A stretch of 64,000 nt of DNA from Phycicoccus avicenniae (GCF_018139485.1 NZ_JAGSNF010000013.1:46411-110410); one strand, 5' to 3'. Positions 47,014-57,311 are shown, counted from the first letter of the stretch. Notes: generated by a model not told the origin, from the letters alone. Numbers and translations are program-made.

Positions 47014-47988
47014 TCAGCCGCCGGGCGGGGCGGGCGGCTGACCGTCGCCGGGACCCCCGGTGCCACCGCCCGCACCGCCCGGCGCGCCGCCCCCCGTCGG
47101 CTCCGTCGAGGTGTCGACGGGCACGGTGAGGCTCACCGTGTAGCCCGACGTGTCCCCGGTGGCGGTCCCCAGCTGGTGGATCCCGCCGTCGTCACCGAAG
47201 ACGTTGTCGCTCGTCAGGCTCAGGCTCGACAGGTTCTCGGTGGAGCCGGTGTAGTCCTCGAGGGCGTAGACGCTCTCGCAGGCGTTCTGCGGCAGGGCGA
47301 CCTGCGAGGTCGCGATGGCGTTCGTCGAGTCGGTGATCCTCGCCTCGTCCGGGTAGACCTCGAAGTGCACGTGCGGCCACCGCCCGGCGTAGCACCCCGG
47401 GAAGAGACTGTCGAAGGTGACGACACCGGAGTCATCGGCCACCTGCACGCCGCGCAGCCAGTTCTCCCCCTCGACCCCGTCGGAGTACATGGAGTACCGC
47501 CCGAGGGAGTCGCACTGCCAGACGTAGACGGCCGCACCGGTCATCGGCGCACCCCCGCCGGCGATGTCGAGGACGGTGAGGCTCAGGGTCATCGGGATGC
47601 CGGGCGCCGTGGCGCTCGCGTCACCGAAGCTGCTCGTGATGTCGGAGCGGACGACGCCGGACTGCTCGAGGACGTCGGCGCCGTTCGAGCCGTCGCCCGG
47701 GTACGGACCGGCCGTCTCGTCGGGGATCTCGACGAGGTCCGTCGCCGCGTCGCCCGACGTGCTCCCCGCGGCCGGGGTGGCCGCGGCGGACGACCCCGAC
47801 CCGCTCGAGGCGGCCCCGCACGCGGCGAGCGCGCCGCCGGCGACGCCGATGCCGAGGACGGCGAGGGCGCGTCGACGGTCGAGCAGGGTGCCGAGGTCGA
47901 AGGCGAGCCCCTAGTCGACGACCTCCTCGTCGGGCCGGGGCAGCACACGCCCCTCGTAGGTGGGGCGCTGCTCGGGTGTGGGGGTCAT
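47014..47988 (-). pseudogene. Intradiol ring-cleavage dioxygenase lipoprotein, interrupted by an amber codon
   Basis: A 325-codon frame begins at the ATG 47986-47988 (GGAGG 5 nt before) and is continuous except for one TAG at codon 26 (47911-47913), just before 'GLAFDLGTLLDRRRALAVL' and a signal ending in the lipobox 'GGALAAC'. No ATG, GTG or TTG lies between the TAG and the signal sequence. The catalytic domain is intact: 'GPYPGDGSNGADVLEQSGVVRSD', Fe ligand Tyr residues in 'LGRYSMY' and 'FPGCYAGR', and the His pair in 'RWPHVHFEVYP'. The end is a Gly/Pro-rich tail. Known members open aromatic diols; this lipoprotein subgroup has no clear substrate. A CAG-to-TAG change (or a base-calling error) is the simplest explanation. 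Confidence 0.72.
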
Positions 47989-48088
47989 CGTGTCCTCCGG
48001 TCGCTGGGTCGGTGAGACCACTGTCCGGCGGCGGCCGGTGCGGACCGTGTGGAGCCGCTGTGCGCCCGTCGTGAGACGGGGCCTCCCG

Positions 48089-49267
48089 TCAGGTGAGCCG
48101 GTCCAGGACGGTGCGGAGGTCCTCGACGAGGTCGTCGACGTCCTCGATGCCGACGGAGAGCCGGACGAGGTCCCCTGGCACCTCGAGCTCGGTCCCGGCC
48201 ACCGACGCGTGGGTCATCCGCGCCGGGTGCTCGATGAGGGACTCGACCCCGCCGAGCGACTCCCCGAGGATCCACACCTGCGTCTCGCCGCAGACCTTCG
48301 CGGCGACGTCCTCGCCGCCGCGGACCCGGAAGGAGACCATCCCGCCGAAACGGCGCATCTGGCGGGCCGCGACCTCGTGGCCGGGGTGGTCGGGCAGGCC
48401 CGGGTAGTGGACCGCCGTGACGCCGGGGTGGGCCCGGAGCATCTCGACGACCGCCTCGGCGTTGTCGCAGTGCCGCTCCATCCGGACCGCGAGGGTCTTC
48501 AGGCCCCGCAGCACGAGCCAGGCGTCGAACGGCCCGGCGACCGCGCCCATCGCGTTCTGGTAGAAGGCGATGCGCTCGGCCGCGGACGCCCCGCCGTGGG
48601 TCGTGACGCCCGGCGCGACGACGACGGCACCACCGACGACGTCGCTGTGCCCCCCGCAGTACTTCGTCGTCGAGTGCACGACGACGTCGGCCCCGAGGGC
48701 GATCGGGCTCTGCAGGTACGGCGAGGCGAAGGTGTTGTCCACGACGAGCAGGGCCCCCGCGGCGTGGGTGACCTCGGCGATGGCGGCGATGTCGGCGACG
48801 CCGAGCAGGGGGTTGGTCGGGGTCTCGACCCAGACGAGGCGGGTCTCGGGCCGGATCGCCGCCCGGACCGAGTCGACGTCGGCGACGGCGGCGACGCTGT
48901 GCCCGACGCCCCAGGGCTCGACGACCTGCGTGAACAGCCGGTAGGTGCCGCCGTACGCGTCGGAGGGGACGACGACGTGGTCACCCGGGCGCAGCAGGGC
49001 CCGCAGGACCGCGTCCTCGCCGGCGAGGCCGCTCGCGAACGCGAACCCCCGCTCCCCGCCCTCGAGCGCGGCGATGCACTCCTCGAGCGCCGTCCGCGTC
49101 GGGTTGGCCGAGCGCGAGTACTCGTAGCCCCCACGCAGGCCGCCGACGCCGTCCTGCTTGTACGTGCTCACCTGGTGGATGGGCGGGACGACCGCCCCCG
49201 TCGTGGGGTCCGGCTCCTGGCCGGCGTGGATGGCGCGGGTGGAGAAACCGGGGGTCTGGGAGGTCAT
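48089..49267 (-). CDS. metB: Cystathionine gamma-synthase
   Basis: 392-aa PLP enzyme of the Cys/Met metabolism family that joins O-acyl-homoserine and cysteine to cystathionine. Marks are 'STRAIHAGQEPDPTTGAVVPPIHQVSTY', split by the usual insert, 'YEYSRSANPTRTALE', 'AYGGTYRLF', 'VVDNTFASPYLQ', and the PLP Lys in 'VHSTTKYCGGHSDVVGG'. A gamma-lyase is the alternative, but the 'EYSRSANPTR' region and the nearby cbs gene favour synthase. cbs lies 5 kb away on the same strand, separated by msrA and an exporter locus. Confidence 0.92.
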   Translation of the reverse strand: MTSQTPGFSTRAIHAGQEPDPTTGAVVPPIHQVSTYKQDGVGGLRGGYEYSRSANPTRTALEECIAALEGGERGFAFASGLAGEDAVLRALLRPGDHVVVPSDAYGGTYRLFTQVVEPWGVGHSVAAVADVDSVRAAIRPETRLVWVETPTNPLLGVADIAAIAEVTHAAGALLVVDNTFASPYLQSPIALGADVVVHSTTKYCGGHSDVVGGAVVVAPGVTTHGGASAAERIAFYQNAMGAVAGPFDAWLVLRGLKTLAVRMERHCDNAEAVVEMLRAHPGVTAVHYPGLPDHPGHEVAARQMRRFGGMVSFRVRGGEDVAAKVCGETQVWILGESLGGVESLIEHPARMTHASVAGTELEVPGDLVRLSVGIEDVDDLVEDLRTVLDRLT

Positions 49268-49343
49268 CCCGTCAGCGTAGGCGCGGTGCCGACCGGGGCG
49301 CGAAGGCCCCGGTCGACACCGGAAGGGGTCAACCTGACGTCCC

Positions 49344-49487
49344 GGCTCGGCCCCGCCCCTGCGTGGGTCCGACCGGGTGGTGGTCGGCTCCGCCCCTGCG
49401 CGGGTCCGACCGGGTGGTGGTCGGCTCCGCCCCTGCGCGGGTCCGACCGGGTGGTGGTCGGCTCCGCCCCTGCGCGGGTCCGACCGG
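49344..49487. repeat. 37-bp tandem repeat, about four copies
   Basis: Units starting TGGTCGGCTCCGCCCCTGCG recur at 49381, 49418 and 49455 with an exact 37-bp period; the first copy (about 49344) is diverged. They fill most of the gap between metB and the upstream minus-strand gene. No reading frame here looks real. There are no spacers, so this is not a CRISPR array. Confidence 0.85.
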
Positions 49488-49493
49488 AGGCCG

Positions 49494-50006
49494 TCAGGCC
49501 GAGACGGGTTCGTGGTCGACGACCGGGACGGTCATCGAGGTCTCGTCCCACACGGTCTCGACGGTCCAGGTCTGGACCGCCGCGGCCCCGGGGACGAGCG
49601 GCATCGTGAGCGAGAGCGGAACCGTCGCCCCGGAGGGGGCCGGGTCACCGCCCTCCGGGACGAGGATCGGGGTGGGACGGTCGACGAGGGTGAAGCCCGA
49701 CTCGGGGCCCGCGAGGAGCTCGATGTCGGCCCAGGGCCGCGCCGGCGCCTCGACCGTGGCGAAGCGCACCGCGAACTCGGTCCCCGCGGCGAGCGGTCGG
49801 CTGCCGACGTTCGTGACCTTGAAGACGAAGAGTCCGGCCGTACGACCGGGCGGGAGGTCCCGCATCGTGATGCTGGAGAGCGAGGTGGCCGCGCGCGGCG
49901 CGTCGTCCCGGACCGGGGCGACGCCTCGGCGACCGGTCACCGAGGCGACGACGGGGGCGACCTGGGCGGTCCCCGCGACCACCCGGTGTCGAGAGAGGGG
50001 TGTCAT
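49494..50006 (-). CDS. Hypothetical protein, beta-rich
   Basis: 170-aa protein I do not recognise. The ATG at 50006 has AGGAG 5 nt before it. It reads as a soluble, beta-strand-rich domain: 'LFVFKVTNVGSRPLAAGTEFAVRF', 'GFTLVDRPTPILVPEG' and 'VPLSLTMPLVPGAAAVQTW', which resembles a repeat-free Ig-like or DUF11-type sandwich. No signal peptide, membrane helix or catalytic motif is visible. The 230-bp upstream gap to msrA is AT-rich for this genome (TTTAC-rich at 50137-50158) and may hold promoters for both. Codon use looks native. Confidence 0.65.
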   Translation of the reverse strand: MTPLSRHRVVAGTAQVAPVVASVTGRRGVAPVRDDAPRAATSLSSITMRDLPPGRTAGLFVFKVTNVGSRPLAAGTEFAVRFATVEAPARPWADIELLAGPESGFTLVDRPTPILVPEGGDPAPSGATVPLSLTMPLVPGAAAVQTWTVETVWDETSMTVPVVDHEPVSA

Positions 50007-50238
50007 GTCGGCTCCTGCCTGCCGCGCGAGAGACACCGGCCCCAGGGCTTGAGGCCGGTGACACCGGGGGCCCGCGAGAGTGGACCGTCCCACCGGAACG
50101 GGTTCCGGTGTCGAGGACCATCGTAGCGGCCCACTTTACGTTTTCTTTACTTTTGGCGAAGACTCCCTTGACCCTCGTGTCGGCACCACCACGACGACGC
50201 GCGGGATGACGAGGCGGGTGCGGAGCGTTGACCCTGAC

Positions 50239-50964
50239 ATGCTCTTCGGATCCCGAGCCCGGACCACCCTGCCCAGCCGTGAGGACGCCCTGCCCGGGCG
50301 GGACCACCGGATCTTCCCGGTGCCCGTCGGTCACGAGGTCCTCGGCACACCGCTCGAAGGACCCTGGCCCGACGGCACCCGCGTCATCTACGTCGCGATG
50401 GGTTGCTTCTGGGGCGTCGAGCGCATCTTCTGGCAGCTGCCCGGGGTGGTGACGACGGCCGCGGGCTACATGGGCGGGTTCACCCCGAACCCCACGTACG
50501 AGGAGACGTGCACCGGGCGGACGGGGCACGCCGAGGCGGTCCTCGTGGCCTACGACCCGGAGCGGACGTCGCCCGACCTGCTGCTCAAGGCGTTCTGGGA
50601 GAACCACGACCCCACGCAGGGCAACCGGCAGGGCAACGACGTCGGCACGGCCTACCGCTCGGCGATCTGGACGACGACGGCCGACCAGGCCGAGGCGGCC
50701 GAGCGGACCCGGACGGCGTTCCAGCAGGTGCTGACCGGCGCCGGGCGGGGTGGGATCACGACGACGATCGCCTCCGCCGACGAGGGCGGGCCGTTCTGGT
50801 ACGCCGAGGACTACCACCAGCAGTACCTCCACAAGAACCCCGCGGGCTACTGCAACCACGGGCCGAACGGCTTCACCTGCCCCGTCGGCGTCGCGGACCT
50901 CCCCGCACAGACCGATGTCGTGCCGCCCTCCCCCGACGTCCCGCACCCGCGCTTCGACGTCTGA
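50239..50964 (+). CDS. msrA: Peptide methionine sulfoxide reductase MsrA
   Basis: 241-aa enzyme reducing methionine-S-sulfoxide in proteins. The catalytic site is '[13 protein letters not shown]' with Cys in GCFWG, then '[31 protein letters not shown]', and the recycling Cys is in 'AGYCNHG'. The N-terminus '[20 protein letters not shown]' matches the longer actinobacterial type; an in-frame ATG 33 bp upstream and a GTG 21 bp upstream are possible. It fits the sulfur theme with metB and cbs. Confidence 0.95.
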   Translation: MLFGSRARTTLPSREDALPGRDHRIFPVPVGHEVLGTPLEGPWPDGTRVIYVAMGCFWGVERIFWQLPGVVTTAAGYMGGFTPNPTYEETCTGRTGHAEAVLVAYDPERTSPDLLLKAFWENHDPTQGNRQGNDVGTAYRSAIWTTTADQAEAAERTRTAFQQVLTGAGRGGITTTIASADEGGPFWYAEDYHQQYLHKNPAGYCNHGPNGFTCPVGVADLPAQTDVVPPSPDVPHPRFDV

Positions 50965-50977
50965 GCCCGTCGGCACC

Positions 50978-51009
50978 AGGGCCGCGGTCCGTCACCGGAC
51001 CGCGGCCCT
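50978..51009. terminator. Strong bidirectional hairpin terminator
   Basis: AGGGCCGCGGTCCG and CGGACCGCGGCCCT form a perfect 14-bp stem with a TCAC loop, 14 bp after the msrA stop and 19 bp before the stop of the convergent MFS gene. It is the clearest terminator in the window. Confidence 0.78.
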
Positions 51010-51028
51010 CGCGCGTGCGACGGCGGGC

Positions 51029-52744
51029 TCAGCGGGTGGTCGGGGCCCCGGCCACCGTCGGCTCGACCCTCGCGTCGTCACGCGGGGCCGGGTCGTCGGA
51101 CGCGGCGCCCGGCTGGGCGGGGACGACGTCCTCGAGCCCATCCGCGGACGATCCCAGGGTCGCGAGGACCTCGCGCCCGGCGTCCTCGGCCACGGCCTCC
51201 GGCTCGAGGTCGAGCGCCCCGTCGTCACGCAGCGGGATGCTCTCGATCGCGAGGGTGGCGAGGAGGACGAGCACGACGACCGGCAGCCCGATGAGGAAGA
51301 CCTCGTGCAGCTGGTCGGCGAGGCCCTGACGGACGGCCGTCGCGATCTCGGGCGGCAGCTGGGCCAGGGCCGCGGGGTCCAGGACGGACCCGGCGCTCGC
51401 GGCGCCGTCGGGCATCGAGGCGGCGGCACCGGCAGGCAGGTGCCGGGCGACGGCCCCGCCGAGCCCGCTCGTGAGGACGGTCCCGAAGACCGCGATCCCG
51501 ACGGTGGAGCCGACGTTGCGGAAGAACTGGCTCGAGGCCGTGGCCACACCGAGGTCGCCGCGCTCGACGGCGTTCTGCACGACGAGCGTGTACTGCTGCA
51601 TCGCCATCCCGATGCCGAGACCGAGCACGACCATCGCGAGGGTCAGCTGGGTCTGGGTGGACTCCCAGGTGAGGCGGGTGAGCAGCCACGTCCCGACCCC
51701 GAGGACGACGACGCCGACGGCCATGAACGGCTTGTACACCCCGGTCCGCGTGATGAGCAGCCCGGTGACGATGCCCATGACGATGAAGCCGAGCATGAGC
51801 GGCGCGAGGATGAGGCCGGAGTTCGTCGCGTCGACCCCGAGGACGCCCTGGGCGTAGACGGGGATGTAGATGATCGCCCCGAACATCACCATCGAGAGGC
51901 CGAAGCTCGCGAGGTTGCTCGCGGTGAAGACCCGGGAGCGGAAGAGCCGCAGCGGGATGACCGGCTCCTCGGCCCGACGCTCGACGAGGACGAACCCGAC
52001 GAGGCCGACGGCGCCGAGCGCGTACAGGCCGACGACGACGGCCGAGCCCCACGCGTAGGACGTCCCGCCCCACGACGTCGCGAGGAGGAGGGCGACGAGG
52101 GAGACGGCGAGGACACCGATGCCGGCCGTGTCGACCTTCGCCTGACGCCGCTCGTGCGGGAGGTGGAGGAAGCGGACGACGAAGAAGGTCGCGACGACGC
52201 CGACGGGGATGCCGGCGAAGAAGAGCCAGCGCCAGCCGAGGTGGTCGGTGATGACCCCTCCCGCGAGCGGCCCGGCGACGGACGTCACGCCGAAGACGGC
52301 GCCCATCATCCCCTGGTACTTGCCGCGCTGCCGGGGCGGGATGATGTCGCCGATGATCGTCTGCGACAGCGGCATGATCGTCCCCATCCCCAGGCCCTGG
52401 ATGGCGCGGGCGGCGACGAGGACCCAGAACCCCTGCGCGAGGCCCGCGACGAGGGAGCCGACCATGAAGACGACGAGCCCCGCGAGGTAGAAGCCCCGGC
52501 GGCCGTAGAGGTCGGAGAGCTTCCCGACGACGGGCACGGTGACCGCGGAGACGAGCAGCGCGGCTGTCGCGACCCAGCTGTAGTGCTCCATGCCTCCGAG
52601 CTCGGACACGATGCGGGGCATCGCCGGGCCGACGATCGTCTGGCTGATCGAGGCGACGAGCATGCCGAGCATCAGGCCGACGAAGACGCGGGACGCCTGC
52701 GGGCTCAGTCGGTACGGGGCGGGGGCCGCGGTGGCGGACGTCAT
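51029..52744 (-). CDS. MFS multidrug exporter, DHA2 (14-helix) type
   Basis: 571-aa drug/proton antiporter of the major facilitator superfamily. It starts 'LMLGMLVASISQTIVGPAMPRI', has motif A 'GKLSDLYGRRGFYLAG', motif C 'GPLAGGVITDHLGWRWLFF' and a long run of hydrophobic helices consistent with 14 crossings; the last 55 residues are an acidic cytoplasmic tail. The ATG overlaps the TGA of the MarR gene (ATGA), so regulator and exporter are one operon. Substrate unknown. Confidence 0.93.
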   Translation of the reverse strand: MTSATAAPAPYRLSPQASRVFVGLMLGMLVASISQTIVGPAMPRIVSELGGMEHYSWVATAALLVSAVTVPVVGKLSDLYGRRGFYLAGLVVFMVGSLVAGLAQGFWVLVAARAIQGLGMGTIMPLSQTIIGDIIPPRQRGKYQGMMGAVFGVTSVAGPLAGGVITDHLGWRWLFFAGIPVGVVATFFVVRFLHLPHERRQAKVDTAGIGVLAVSLVALLLATSWGGTSYAWGSAVVVGLYALGAVGLVGFVLVERRAEEPVIPLRLFRSRVFTASNLASFGLSMVMFGAIIYIPVYAQGVLGVDATNSGLILAPLMLGFIVMGIVTGLLITRTGVYKPFMAVGVVVLGVGTWLLTRLTWESTQTQLTLAMVVLGLGIGMAMQQYTLVVQNAVERGDLGVATASSQFFRNVGSTVGIAVFGTVLTSGLGGAVARHLPAGAAASMPDGAASAGSVLDPAALAQLPPEIATAVRQGLADQLHEVFLIGLPVVVLVLLATLAIESIPLRDDGALDLEPEAVAEDAGREVLATLGSSADGLEDVVPAQPGAASDDPAPRDDARVEPTVAGAPTTR

Positions 52745-53247
52745 GCGGGGGTCCTTTCGGGACGGGTCGGGGCGAGCGTCGGTGCGGTGCCCGCGTCGCC
52801 GCGGACGGAGAGGCTGCGCTCGGCGCTCGCCCGGGCGAGGGAGTCGTCGAGCCGGCCGAGGAGGTCGGCGAGGGCGCGCCGGTCGCGGGGCGGCCAGCCC
52901 TCGAGGGCGCGGCCGAGGAGGGAGACCCGACGCTCGCGCTCCCCCTCGAGGACGCGGCGCCCGGCCGGCGTCGTCCCGATGCGCTGGGCGCGGCCGTCGT
53001 CGGGGTCCGGCGTGCGGGCGAGCAGGCCACGCCCGACGAGCGTCGCGACCCGGCGGCTCGTCGTCGACTGGTCGAACCCCCCGGCCTCGGCGAGGTCGCA
53101 GGTGCGGGCGGCGCCGAGGCGGGAGGCGACGACGAGCAGGGCGAACTCCCCCCGGGTCACCTCGGCCTCGCCGACCGGAACACGCCCCAGGGTGGTGAAG
53201 AGCGCACCCAGGTGCTCGGTGAGCCTCCGGTACGCATCTGTTTGCAT
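52741..53247 (-). CDS. MarR-family regulator of the MFS exporter
   Basis: 168-aa winged-helix repressor. The DNA-binding part is 'ARTCDLAEAGGFDQSTTSRRVATLVGRGLLARTPDPDDGRAQ', with wing residues 'DDGRAQRIGTTPAG'. The Met at 53247 is preferred over an upstream ATG because the extra nine residues fall on the operator. It is coupled to the MFS gene and divergent from a TetR regulator. Ligand-released autorepression is the family norm, and a TTGCA dyad sits between the two regulators. Confidence 0.88.
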   Translation of the reverse strand: MQTDAYRRLTEHLGALFTTLGRVPVGEAEVTRGEFALLVVASRLGAARTCDLAEAGGFDQSTTSRRVATLVGRGLLARTPDPDDGRAQRIGTTPAGRRVLEGERERRVSLLGRALEGWPPRDRRALADLLGRLDDSLARASAERSLSVRGDAGTAPTLAPTRPERTPA

Positions 53248-53266
53248 GGCACAACCATATATCTTT

Positions 53267-53281
53267 TTGCACACACTGCAA
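53267..53281. promoter_or_regulatory. TTGCA-N5-TGCAA dyad between MarR and TetR genes
   Basis: TTGCA-CACAC-TGCAA is a perfect 5-bp dyad in the only clearly AT-rich stretch of the 61-bp divergent gap. A related TTGCA lies at 53242-53246. It is the best candidate operator for the MarR protein and would also cover the TetR promoter. Confidence 0.5.
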
Positions 53282-53308
53282 GTTTTGACGGCCCGGCATA
53301 CTGCTCAC

Positions 53309-53908
53309 ATGACGACCGCCGGGACCGACGGGCCGACGGACCGTGAGAGCAAGAAGCGTCGGACCCGCCTCCGGCTGCACACGGCCGCTGTGCGCCTCGC
53401 CGTCGAGCGCGGCTACCAGGCGACGACCGCCGACGAGATCGCGGCCGCGGCCGGTGTCTCCCCCCGGACGTTCTTCAACTACTTCGCGACGAAGGAGGAC
53501 GCCATCGTCGGGTCGGACCCCGACCGGCCGGCCCGCCTGCACCGGGCCGTCGTCGAGCGTCCTTCCCACGAGCGCCCGGCCGAGGCGCTGCGCGCCGTCC
53601 TCACCGACCAGGTCCGGGAGATGGAGGGCGACCCGGACCTGTGGCGCATGCGCAGCACCCTCGCCGCCTCGACGCCCGAGCTGTCGACCCGGCTCGCCGG
53701 GGCGGGCGACCGGCTCGAGACGGCGCTCGTCGAGGCCGTGTACCTGCGGGCCGGCACCGACCCCGCGGACGACCTGGCGACGGGGCTGTCGGCACGCCTG
53801 GCCATGGCCGCGGTGCGCGCCGCGTTCCACCAGCATCGGGCGGCGGGAGCGGACGGGTCGCTGGCCGACCGGCTCGACACCGCCTTCGACGCCGCCGGCG
53901 TGCGCTGA
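53309..53908 (+). CDS. TetR-family regulator
   Basis: 199-aa regulator with an N-terminal HTH: 'ATTADEIAAAAGVSPRTFFNYFATKEDAIVG' is the classic TetR helix-turn-helix and the rest is the ligand-binding helical domain. The ATG is at 53309, only about 6 bp after a possible -10 (CATACT), so the mRNA may be leaderless. Divergent from the MarR-MFS operon; it probably co-controls the exporter, which is inference. Confidence 0.88.
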   Translation: MTTAGTDGPTDRESKKRRTRLRLHTAAVRLAVERGYQATTADEIAAAAGVSPRTFFNYFATKEDAIVGSDPDRPARLHRAVVERPSHERPAEALRAVLTDQVREMEGDPDLWRMRSTLAASTPELSTRLAGAGDRLETALVEAVYLRAGTDPADDLATGLSARLAMAAVRAAFHQHRAAGADGSLADRLDTAFDAAGVR

Positions 53909-53956
53909 GCGGACGACGACCGGTCAGGGGTCCGGCCGTCTCGGGGTCCGGTCGCC

Positions 53957-54430
53957 TCAGTGACGCCGCAGGTGCCACCACCGGCGGCGGCGCGGCGCCT
54001 CCACCGCGCTCGTCGGCTCGGGCCCGGGCTCTGCCTCCTCGCGCAGCACCCGCCACTGCTCGACGAGCGCGTCGACGTCGACGGTCGGGGCGAGGACCTG
54101 GGTCGCCCTCGCCCCGAGCGGGCGGAGCCGGTCCCGAAGGACCCGGTCGTTGAAGTCGTCGAGGACGGCGCGCACGGAGTCCTCCGTCCGCAGCTCGACG
54201 AGGGAGTCCGGGAAGCCCGCAGCCTCCTTCCGGAGTGCGAGCGCCGGAGACAGAGCGCCGCTGAAGTCCAGCTGCTCCCGCTCGGCGAGCCGGCGGACCC
54301 ACCACATCGGGTCGTCCGTGCCGCGCAGGTCCAGGGGCTTGCCGGCGCCGGGGAGGTCGTCGAACTCCCCACGCTCCTGGGCTTCTCGGATCGCCCGCTC
54401 GACGGGCGATTCGTACGTCGGTCGCTCCAT
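53957..54430 (-). CDS. DUF1992 (DnaJ-homologue subfamily C28-like) protein
   Basis: 157-aa protein of the DUF1992 family, also called the DnaJ homologue C28 conserved domain, although it has no J domain. The signature 'VERAIREAQERGEFDDLPGAGKPLDL' is complete, followed by a helical part to about residue 130 and a basic, Arg/Trp-rich tail. Function unknown. It lies 89 bp downstream of cbs's stop side on the same strand. Confidence 0.9.
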   Translation of the reverse strand: MERPTYESPVERAIREAQERGEFDDLPGAGKPLDLRGTDDPMWWVRRLAEREQLDFSGALSPALALRKEAAGFPDSLVELRTEDSVRAVLDDFNDRVLRDRLRPLGARATQVLAPTVDVDALVEQWRVLREEAEPGPEPTSAVEAPRRRRWWHLRRH

Positions 54431-54519
54431 GACCTCCAGTGTGGCCCGGCGGGAGGTCCCACGGGTCGGGAGGGACGGCCCGACCTCGGCCGGCGAGGGC
54501 CGTCAGGTGCGGACGGACC

Positions 54520-55905
<1,386 letters not shown>

Positions 55906-55973
55906 CCTGTCACGGGTGGCGGCCGGTCCCCGCCGCCGGAAAGGGCTCGCGTCCCCGCCGCCGGACGGGTTCG

Positions 55974-56813
55974 ATGGTCGCCATGCCCACCGACGACTAC
56001 CTCGAGGTCAACCGCGCCAACTGGGACGACCGGGCGGCCGCCCACGTCGCGAGCGCCGACTACGCGCTCGACCGCTTCCTCGCCGAGCCGGACTTCCGCA
56101 GCGACGTCGTCCGCTTCGACGAGGAGCGCCTCGGCCCGGTCGGCCGCCTCCGCGGGGTGCACCTGCAGTGCCACATCGGGACCGACACCGTGTCGCTCGC
56201 CCGGCTCGGCGCGTCGATGACCGGGGTCGACCTCTCCCCCGCCTCCGTCGCCCACGCCCGTGACCTCGCCGAGCGCACCGGCGCCGACGCCCGGTTCGTC
56301 GTCGCCGACGTGTACTCGGCCCCGCAGGCCCTCGGCGGTGCGACCTTCGACCTCGTCTACACCGGCGTCGGCGCGCTGTGCTGGCTGCCGTCCGTCGACC
56401 GGTGGGCCTCGACGGTCGCCGCCCTCCTCGCCCCGGGCGGGCGGCTGTTCATGCGCGAGGGCCACCCGGTGCTCTGGGCGGTCGACAACGCGCGCACCGA
56501 CGACGTCGTCATCGGCTTCCCCTACTTCGAGACCCCGGACCCCGTCGTGTGGGACGACACGTCCACGTACGTCGAGACGGACGTCGAGATCACCCACGGG
56601 CGCACGATGGACTGGAACCACGGACTGGGTGAGATCGTCGGCGCGCTCCTGCGGCACGGCCTCGTGCTCACGGCGCTGGAGGAGCACCGGAGCGTGCCGT
56701 GGAACGCGCTGCCGGGACGGATGGACCGCGACGAGCACGGGGAGCACCGGCTGCGGGAGCACCCGGAGCGGCTGCCGCTCAGCTACACCCTCCAGGCCGT
56801 CAGGCCGGCGTAG
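55974..56813 (+). CDS. Class I SAM-dependent methyltransferase
   Basis: 279-aa small-molecule methyltransferase of the UbiE/Methyltransf_25 type. SAM motif I reads 'GVHLQCHIGTDTVSLARLG', an unusual but known form with QCHxG instead of DxGxG, followed by 'VDLSPASVAHARDLA'. Later come 'FDLVYTGVGALCWLP' and 'LLAPGGRLFMREGHP'. ATG or the second Met three codons in. It is tail-to-tail with the thioesterase gene, overlapping by 14 bp. Substrate unknown. Confidence 0.88.
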   Translation: MVAMPTDDYLEVNRANWDDRAAAHVASADYALDRFLAEPDFRSDVVRFDEERLGPVGRLRGVHLQCHIGTDTVSLARLGASMTGVDLSPASVAHARDLAERTGADARFVVADVYSAPQALGGATFDLVYTGVGALCWLPSVDRWASTVAALLAPGGRLFMREGHPVLWAVDNARTDDVVIGFPYFETPDPVVWDDTSTYVETDVEITHGRTMDWNHGLGEIVGALLRHGLVLTALEEHRSVPWNALPGRMDRDEHGEHRLREHPERLPLSYTLQAVRPA

Positions 56814-57198
56814 TCCCGGGGCCCAGACGGGCGAGGAAGCGCACCGCGTCGACGACGACCCGCTCGACGGCGCCCTCCGCGAGCACCGCTCCGTCGGGGC
56901 CGACGGCCCGGACGACGAACGCGACCCGGCGGCCCTCGACCCCGGTGACCTCGGCGCGGACCGCCACACGGTCGCCGACGGCGCTCGCGGCCCGGTGCTC
57001 GAGCGACACCCGGGAGCCGACGGTCGTCTCGCCGGGACCGAGGACGCCGTGGACCGCCGCGCACGTCGCCGCCTCGCACCACGCGAGCAGCCGCGGGGTC
57101 GCGAGCACCGCGAGGTCGCCGGACCCGAGGGCGGCCGCGGTGTCGTCGTCGGTCACGAGGTGCTCGACCCCGGCGTCCAGTCCCGTCCGGATCGTCAT
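56800..57198 (-). CDS. Hotdog thioesterase, FlK-like
   Basis: 132-aa hotdog-fold acyl-CoA thioesterase related to fluoroacetyl-CoA thioesterase FlK. The likely triad is seen in 'AWCEAATC' (Glu), 'GETTVGSRVSLEHRA' (Thr and His), matching the Thr/Glu/His layout of the family. Most such proteins are general short acyl-CoA thioesterases, and fluoroacetate resistance should not be assumed. The last 14 bp overlap the end of the convergent methyltransferase gene, which may cause transcript interference. Confidence 0.87.
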   Translation of the reverse strand: MTIRTGLDAGVEHLVTDDDTAAALGSGDLAVLATPRLLAWCEAATCAAVHGVLGPGETTVGSRVSLEHRAASAVGDRVAVRAEVTGVEGRRVAFVVRAVGPDGAVLAEGAVERVVVDAVRFLARLGPGTTPA

Positions 57199-57311
57199 CG
57201 GCCCAGCGTACGGAGGGTGTACCGGGCCCGCGCGGTCCCGACCCGTGCCGTCGGCGGTCAGGGTGCGGGACTACCGTGGCGGGAGACGTCGAGGCAGGGA
57301 GGAAGGGAGCG

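Noticed and set aside
47911..47913. Suppression of the amber codon by the window's UAA-anticodon tRNA
   Set aside because: Anticodon UAA pairs with UUA, not UAG, so this tRNA cannot explain read-through of the dioxygenase gene.
49268..49343. SAM riboswitch before metB
   Set aside because: The stretch upstream of metB is short and leads straight into tandem repeats; no riboswitch-like core was seen.
49344..49487. CRISPR-like array
   Set aside because: Units are contiguous 37-bp tandem copies with no unique spacers, and no cas gene is in the window.
51029..53836. 935-codon frame read as a fusion ahead of the MFS exporter
   Set aside because: The upstream 370 codons are antisense to TetR and out of frame with MarR; the exporter starts at the ATG overlapping the MarR stop.
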